Under the pieces are notes generated by a model. It saw only the letters and a program-made list of their open reading frames with translations. It did not search any database and was not told the origin of the DNA. The position numbers and the translations under genes are program-made. A stretch of DNA of 9,933 nt. Origin: Solobacterium sp. (GTDB lineage Bacteria > Bacillota_I > Bacilli_A > Erysipelotrichales > Erysipelotrichaceae). The stretch covers positions 1-9,933 of the forward strand of contig JAFWCP010000477.1 in NCBI GenBank assembly GCA_017536845.1, given 5' to 3'. Below, piece by piece: positions 6,106 through 9,933 of the stretch (its first letter is position 1; the number at the start of each line of letters is the position of its first letter).

Positions 6106-9100
6106 TTAACGGAAGTATTCCACGGCGCCTTTGAACAGCAGGTCCTGCTGGTTCTGGCCGGGGATGTTCCGGTAGAGGTTCTTCCCGCTGCGCTCGGAAT
6201 GGCCCATCTTGCCGAGGATCCTGCCGTCGGCCGAGGTGATGCCTTCAATCGCGCAATAGGAATTGTTGGGGTTGTAACGCAGGTTTTCGGTCGGATTGCC
6301 GTCCAGGTCAACATACTGGAAGGCAGCCTGGCCGTCGGCAATGATCCGGTCAATGACTTCCTTCGGCGCGACAAAGCGGCCTTCGCCATGAGAGATGGCA
6401 ACCGTATGGATTTCGCCGACTTCCGCGTACTTCAGCCAGGGCGAACGGTTGGACGCAACCCTGGTCCTGACAATCATGGACTGGTGCCGGCCGATCGTAT
6501 TGAACGTCAGGGTCGGGCAGTTCTGGTCGGTGTCGATGATCTTTCCATACGGCACAAGGCCAAGCTTGATCAGGGCCTGGAAACCATTGCAGATGCCGAG
6601 CATCAGGCCTTCTCTTTCGTCCAGCAGTTCGCTGACAGCGGCCTTGACCTTCGGGTTGCGGAAGAAGGCCGTGATGAACTTGGCCGATCCTTCCGGCTCG
6701 TCGCCGCCCGAGAAGCCGCCCGGGATGGCGATGATCTGCGCCTTGCGGACAAGCTCGGCGAATTCATCAGCCGCCGCGGCAATTTCTTCGGCGCTGCGGT
6801 TGCGGATGACATAGATCTCTGCTTTGGCACCCTGCCGTTCAAAGGCTTTCGCCGTATCCCACTCACAGTTGGTGCCCGGGAAGACCGGGATCAGCACGAG
6901 CGGCTTTCTGACCGTATAGGAAGCATGGCGCAGAGTCTTCCCTTCAGCGGCAATTGCCGGCAGTGTTTCGCTGTTGTCAGAAAGGTACGGGAAGACAGGC
7001 TGCAGCTTTGCTTCCCAGAGGTCCTGCAGGTAGTCAAGCGACAGCACTTCCCCGCCGCATACCAGCGAATACTCTTCCGTGGTATGGCCAAGCAGGACGG
7101 CCGCCTGCGGCATCCTTGTGCCTTCTTTTACTTCAAACAGGAAGGTGCCGGCCCTGTTTTCAAACAGGTCCTTTTCTTCCATCCCTTCCGCAAAGACAAA
7201 GCCGATCTGGTTGCCTAAGCCCATCTTGAACACGCCCTCAGCCGGGCCTGCCTTTTCACATACCCAGGCCGACAGTGCCTTTTCGGCAACGATGTCCTGG
7301 GCCAGTTCAAAGATTTCGTTGACGCTTTCATAATCCGGCTGGCCGTTTTCATCATAGTCAGGCCTTAACATATACACCGGATGGCCGGCCCCCTTGAATT
7401 CGGTGGACACGACCTTGTCGGCCCAGGCGGTGGAAACCGCAAAGCTGATCAGGGTCGGCGGAACATCGATGTTTTCAAAGGTTCCCGACATGGAGTCCTT
7501 GCCGCCGATGGCCGCAACGCCGAGGTTCATCTGGGCCCGTAAGGCACCTAACAGGGCGCTCATCGGGGAGCCCCAGCGCTCGGGATTGTCGGACGTATGG
7601 CCGAAGAATTCCTGGAAGCTCATCCAGCTGTGGTCCTGCCTTCCGCCGGCCGCGATGACCTTGGCCAGGGAAGTGATGACGGCTTCCTGGGCGCCAAGGA
7701 ACGGCGACCGCGAGGAAACATAAGGGTCAAAGCCCCACGCCATCAGGGAACAGGTATTGGTTTCACCCTTGAGCACCGGCAGCTTGCAGGCCATGGCCTG
7801 GGCCGGCGTCAGCTGTCTTCTGCCGCCGAAAGGCATCAGCACCGTACCGGCGCCGATCGTGGAGTCAAAGCGTTCGACCAGTCCCTTCTGCGAGCAGACA
7901 TTCAGGTCGGAAACCATCTTCTCCATCCTCTCCTCAAACGGCAGGTCTTCCTTTGCTTCTTCTGCCTTGGGCATGGGAATCCTTGCGCAGGCCGAACGGG
8001 AAGCCCCGTTGGTATCCAGGAAGGAGCGGGCAATATTGACGATCGGGGTGCCGTTCAGCACCATGACCAGCCGCTTTTCCTGGGTGACTGCCGCCACGAT
8101 GGTGGATTCGAGGTTTTCTTCATCGGCCAGGGCACGGAACGCTTCCGCATCCCTGGCTGAAGTGACAACGGCCATTCTCTCCTGTGATTCGGAGATGGCC
8201 AGTTCGGTGCCGTCAAGGCCTTCGTACTTGCGCGGCACCTTGTTCAGGTCGATATACAGCCCGTCGGCCAGTTCGCCGATGGCGACGGAGACGCCGCCGG
8301 CACCGAAGTCATTGCACCGCTTGATCAGACGCGATGCCTTCGGGTTGCGGAACAGCCTCTGCAGCTTTCTTTCTTCCGGGGCGTTGCCCTTCTGCACTTC
8401 CGCACCGCAGGTCTCCAGGGAACTGACGGTATGGGATTTGGATGAACCGGTGGCGCCGCCGCAGCCGTCACGGCCGGTGCGGCCGCCTAAGAGAATGACG
8501 ACATCGCCGGGTTCGGGACGCTTGCGCACGACGTTGGATGCCGGGGCAGCGCCTAAGACAGCGCCGACTTCCATCCGTTTGGCAACATAGTTGGGATGGT
8601 AGATCTCATGGACATGGCCGGTGGCCAGGCCGATCTGGTTGCCGTAGGAACTGTAGCCGGCAGCAGCGCCGGTGACGATCTTCCGCTGCGGCAGCTTGCC
8701 GGGCATGGTTTCCTCCAGCGGCTTGAGGGGGTCGGCAGCGCCGGTCACGCGCATTGCCTGGTAGACATAGCTTCTTCCCGACAGCGGGTCACGGATGGCC
8801 CCGCCCAGGCACGTCGCCGCACCGCCGAAGGGTTCAATCTCGGTCGGGTGGTTGTGGGTCTCGTTCTTGAACATCAGCAGCCAGTCTTCCGGCTTGCCGT
8901 TGACATCGACGGGAACCTTCACCGAGCAGGCGTTGATTTCTTCCGATTCGTCAAGATCCTTCAACTTGCCGGACATCTTCAGCGCCTTGGCGCCGATGGT
9001 GGCCATGTCCCAAAGGGAGATGGGCTTTTCCTTTTTGCCGGCGTAGACCTTTTTCCGCAGTTCCAGATAGTCCGCAAAGGCATCCTGGATGTACTCCGGT

Positions 9101-9822
9101 TCGATTTCAATCTGTTCGAGAATCGTATTGAAGGTCGTATGACGGCAATGGTCAGACCAGTAGGTATCAATCACCCGCAGTTCGGTGATGGTCGGATCAC
9201 GCTTTTCTTCATTCCTGAAGTATTTCTGCATGAAGCACAGGTCGGCAATGTCCATGGCCAGGCCATAGTCTTTTGACCAGGCCGTCAGTTCTTCTTCGCT
9301 CATCGCGCAGAAGCCTTCCAGTACCGCCGGCATCGGTGCTTCCGGATACTTGCTCAGGATGGTGGCCGGCTTTTCCAGAGCGGCCTGACGGGATTCGACC
9401 GGGTTGATCAGCGAATCCATGACCGCCTTCTTTTCCCCGTCGCTCAGCTCGCCATAGATGTAGTACACCCTTGCCGTGCGGACTTCGGGACGTGCGCACA
9501 TGAAGCTTAACTGCATGCACTGGGCGCAGGAATCCGCCCGCTGGTCAAACTGGCCGGGCAGGTATTCCACCGCAAAGACCCAGGCATCCGGGTCTTCCGG
9601 TGCGGTTTCGTTATAGAAATCATCCACCTGCGGCTCGGAAAGGATGGTCCGCATGGATGCTTCATAGTTTTCTTCCGACAGGTTTTCGATGTCATAGCGG
9701 TTCAGGATCCTGACTTTCTGGATCCGGTTTCCTTTGACAACGATTTCCAGGTCGTTTTTCACCGATGCGGCTTCCACCGCAAACGGCGCCTTCTTTTCGA
9801 CAAAGCAGCGGAATACCGTCAT
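6106..9822 (-). CDS. purL: Phosphoribosylformylglycinamidine synthase, long single-chain form
   Basis: The enzyme converts FGAR, glutamine and ATP to FGAM, the fourth step of de novo purine synthesis, in the cytoplasm. At 1238 residues it is the long form, with the PurS-like, synthetase and glutaminase parts in one chain. Visible landmarks are SDHCRHTTF (223-231), the substrate/ATP region KNETHNHPTEIEPFGGAAT (319-337), the second half-domain with KGETNTCSLMAWGFDPY and GGKDSMSGTFE, and the C-terminal class I glutaminase (from about 975). The glutaminase shows PGTNCEWD, GGFSGGDE, the nucleophile Cys1078 in GICNGFQ, and His1208/Glu1210 in GHSER, which complete the catalytic triad. Another conserved motif, SHGEGRF, holds H1145 and E1147. 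The start overlaps the purD stop (ATGA), with a GAGG site 8 bases upstream. All key residues are present. It fits the long PurL clade of clostridia and relatives rather than the three-gene PurS/PurQ/PurL system of Bacillus. Confidence 0.97.
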   Translation of the reverse strand: MTVFRCFVEKKAPFAVEAASVKNDLEIVVKGNRIQKVRILNRYDIENLSEENYEASMRTILSEPQVDDFYNETAPEDPDAWVFAVEYLPGQFDQRADSCAQCMQLSFMCARPEVRTARVYYIYGELSDGEKKAVMDSLINPVESRQAALEKPATILSKYPEAPMPAVLEGFCAMSEEELTAWSKDYGLAMDIADLCFMQKYFRNEEKRDPTITELRVIDTYWSDHCRHTTFNTILEQIEIEPEYIQDAFADYLELRKKVYAGKKEKPISLWDMATIGAKALKMSGKLKDLDESEEINACSVKVPVDVNGKPEDWLLMFKNETHNHPTEIEPFGGAATCLGGAIRDPLSGRSYVYQAMRVTGAADPLKPLEETMPGKLPQRKIVTGAAAGYSSYGNQIGLATGHVHEIYHPNYVAKRMEVGAVLGAAPASNVVRKRPEPGDVVILLGGRTGRDGCGGATGSSKSHTVSSLETCGAEVQKGNAPEERKLQRLFRNPKASRLIKRCNDFGAGGVSVAIGELADGLYIDLNKVPRKYEGLDGTELAISESQERMAVVTSARDAEAFRALADEENLESTIVAAVTQEKRLVMVLNGTPIVNIARSFLDTNGASRSACARIPMPKAEEAKEDLPFEERMEKMVSDLNVCSQKGLVERFDSTIGAGTVLMPFGGRRQLTPAQAMACKLPVLKGETNTCSLMAWGFDPYVSSRSPFLGAQEAVITSLAKVIAAGGRQDHSWMSFQEFFGHTSDNPERWGSPMSALLGALRAQMNLGVAAIGGKDSMSGTFENIDVPPTLISFAVSTAWADKVVSTEFKGAGHPVYMLRPDYDENGQPDYESVNEIFELAQDIVAEKALSAWVCEKAGPAEGVFKMGLGNQIGFVFAEGMEEKDLFENRAGTFLFEVKEGTRMPQAAVLLGHTTEEYSLVCGGEVLSLDYLQDLWEAKLQPVFPYLSDNSETLPAIAAEGKTLRHASYTVRKPLVLIPVFPGTNCEWDTAKAFERQGAKAEIYVIRNRSAEEIAAAADEFAELVRKAQIIAIPGGFSGGDEPEGSAKFITAFFRNPKVKAAVSELLDEREGLMLGICNGFQALIKLGLVPYGKIIDTDQNCPTLTFNTIGRHQSMIVRTRVASNRSPWLKYAEVGEIHTVAISHGEGRFVAPKEVIDRIIADGQAAFQYVDLDGNPTENLRYNPNNSYCAIEGITSADGRILGKMGHSERSGKNLYRNIPGQNQQDLLFKGAVEYFR

Positions 9823-9933
9823 TGCATATGCCTCAGCTTTCCGCCGATGTCGGTCCGATAATGCATCTTTTCAAATCCGACTTCCTTCACGGCCGCATAC
9901 GCCTTGTTCAGGGCTTCGTCAAGGGTTGCCCCA
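9819..9933 (-). CDS. purD: Phosphoribosylamine-glycine ligase, C-terminal end (partial)
   Basis: Only the last 37 codons lie in the window; the gene continues beyond the right edge. The peptide reads GATLDEALNKAYAAVKEVGF, then EKMHYRTDIGGKLRHMQ and stop. The 'L.EAL.KAY.AV....F...HYRTDIG.K' ending is characteristic of GAR synthetase (PurD), which joins glycine to phosphoribosylamine in the second step of purine synthesis. Its TGA (9819-9821) overlaps the purL ATG in the sequence ATGA, so the two genes are co-transcribed and probably translationally coupled. Promoter and any purine-responsive control (PurR box or riboswitch) would lie upstream, outside the window. Confidence 0.88.
   Translation of the reverse strand, partial: GATLDEALNKAYAAVKEVGFEKMHYRTDIGGKLRHMQ

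Noticed and set aside
6199..7218. 339-codon + strand open frame inside purL
   Set aside because: Same codon-register shadow effect over the conserved glutaminase domain of PurL; no ribosome site or protein-like motifs.
7757..8590. 277-codon + strand open frame inside purL
   Set aside because: Lies over the conserved synthetase domain, is rich in Ser/Arg/Pro as expected for a shadow frame, and has no recognisable domain.
8596..9276. 226-codon + strand open frame inside purL
   Set aside because: In register with the reverse complement of purL codons and covers the DHCRHTTF region; a shadow frame.

Overview
The window carries one partial gene at the left edge on the + strand, followed by a run of genes all on the - strand. 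The gene families point to a low-GC-lineage Firmicute (Bacillota), probably a gut-type member such as Erysipelotrichaceae or a clostridial relative. By eye the base composition is in the mid-50s % GC. The support for this is strong AAGGAGGT-type ribosome sites, a SWIM/SNF2 helicase of the Bacillota type, a long single-chain PurL, and the flavodoxin-like pair. The genus cannot be fixed from the sequence.

Layout from left to right. (1) Positions 1-119 (+) hold the C-terminal end of an SH3-like (cell-wall or surface) protein. (2) Positions 174-214 hold a bidirectional intrinsic terminator between convergent transcription units. (3) Positions 259-2051 (-) hold a three-gene operon, read tetR-type regulator, then a small Cys-rich flavodoxin-family protein, then a flavodoxin-like domain fused to about three membrane segments. 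The three genes are tightly coupled: the first junction is stop directly followed by start, and the second is a 4-base ATGA overlap. The operon has a sigma-A-like promoter, and a striking 34-bp dyad covers its -10 region. (4) Positions 2180-6013 (-) hold a 1277-residue SWIM zinc-finger/SNF2 helicase, apparently a single-gene unit with its own promoter and terminator. (5) Positions 6106-9822 (-) hold purL, a full-length 1238-residue FGAM synthase with its glutaminase domain attached. (6) Positions 9819-9933 (-) hold the C-terminal end of purD, which overlaps the purL start by ATGA.

Functionally, purD and purL are consecutive parts of a de novo purine operon that ends here at a clear terminator. 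The helicase is an independent housekeeping or DNA-maintenance type gene. The tetR/flavoprotein operon looks like a small autoregulated redox cassette, and it is the part most worth following. I found no RNA genes, CRISPR arrays, insertion sequences or phage signatures. Nothing here is clearly a new defence or mobile system.
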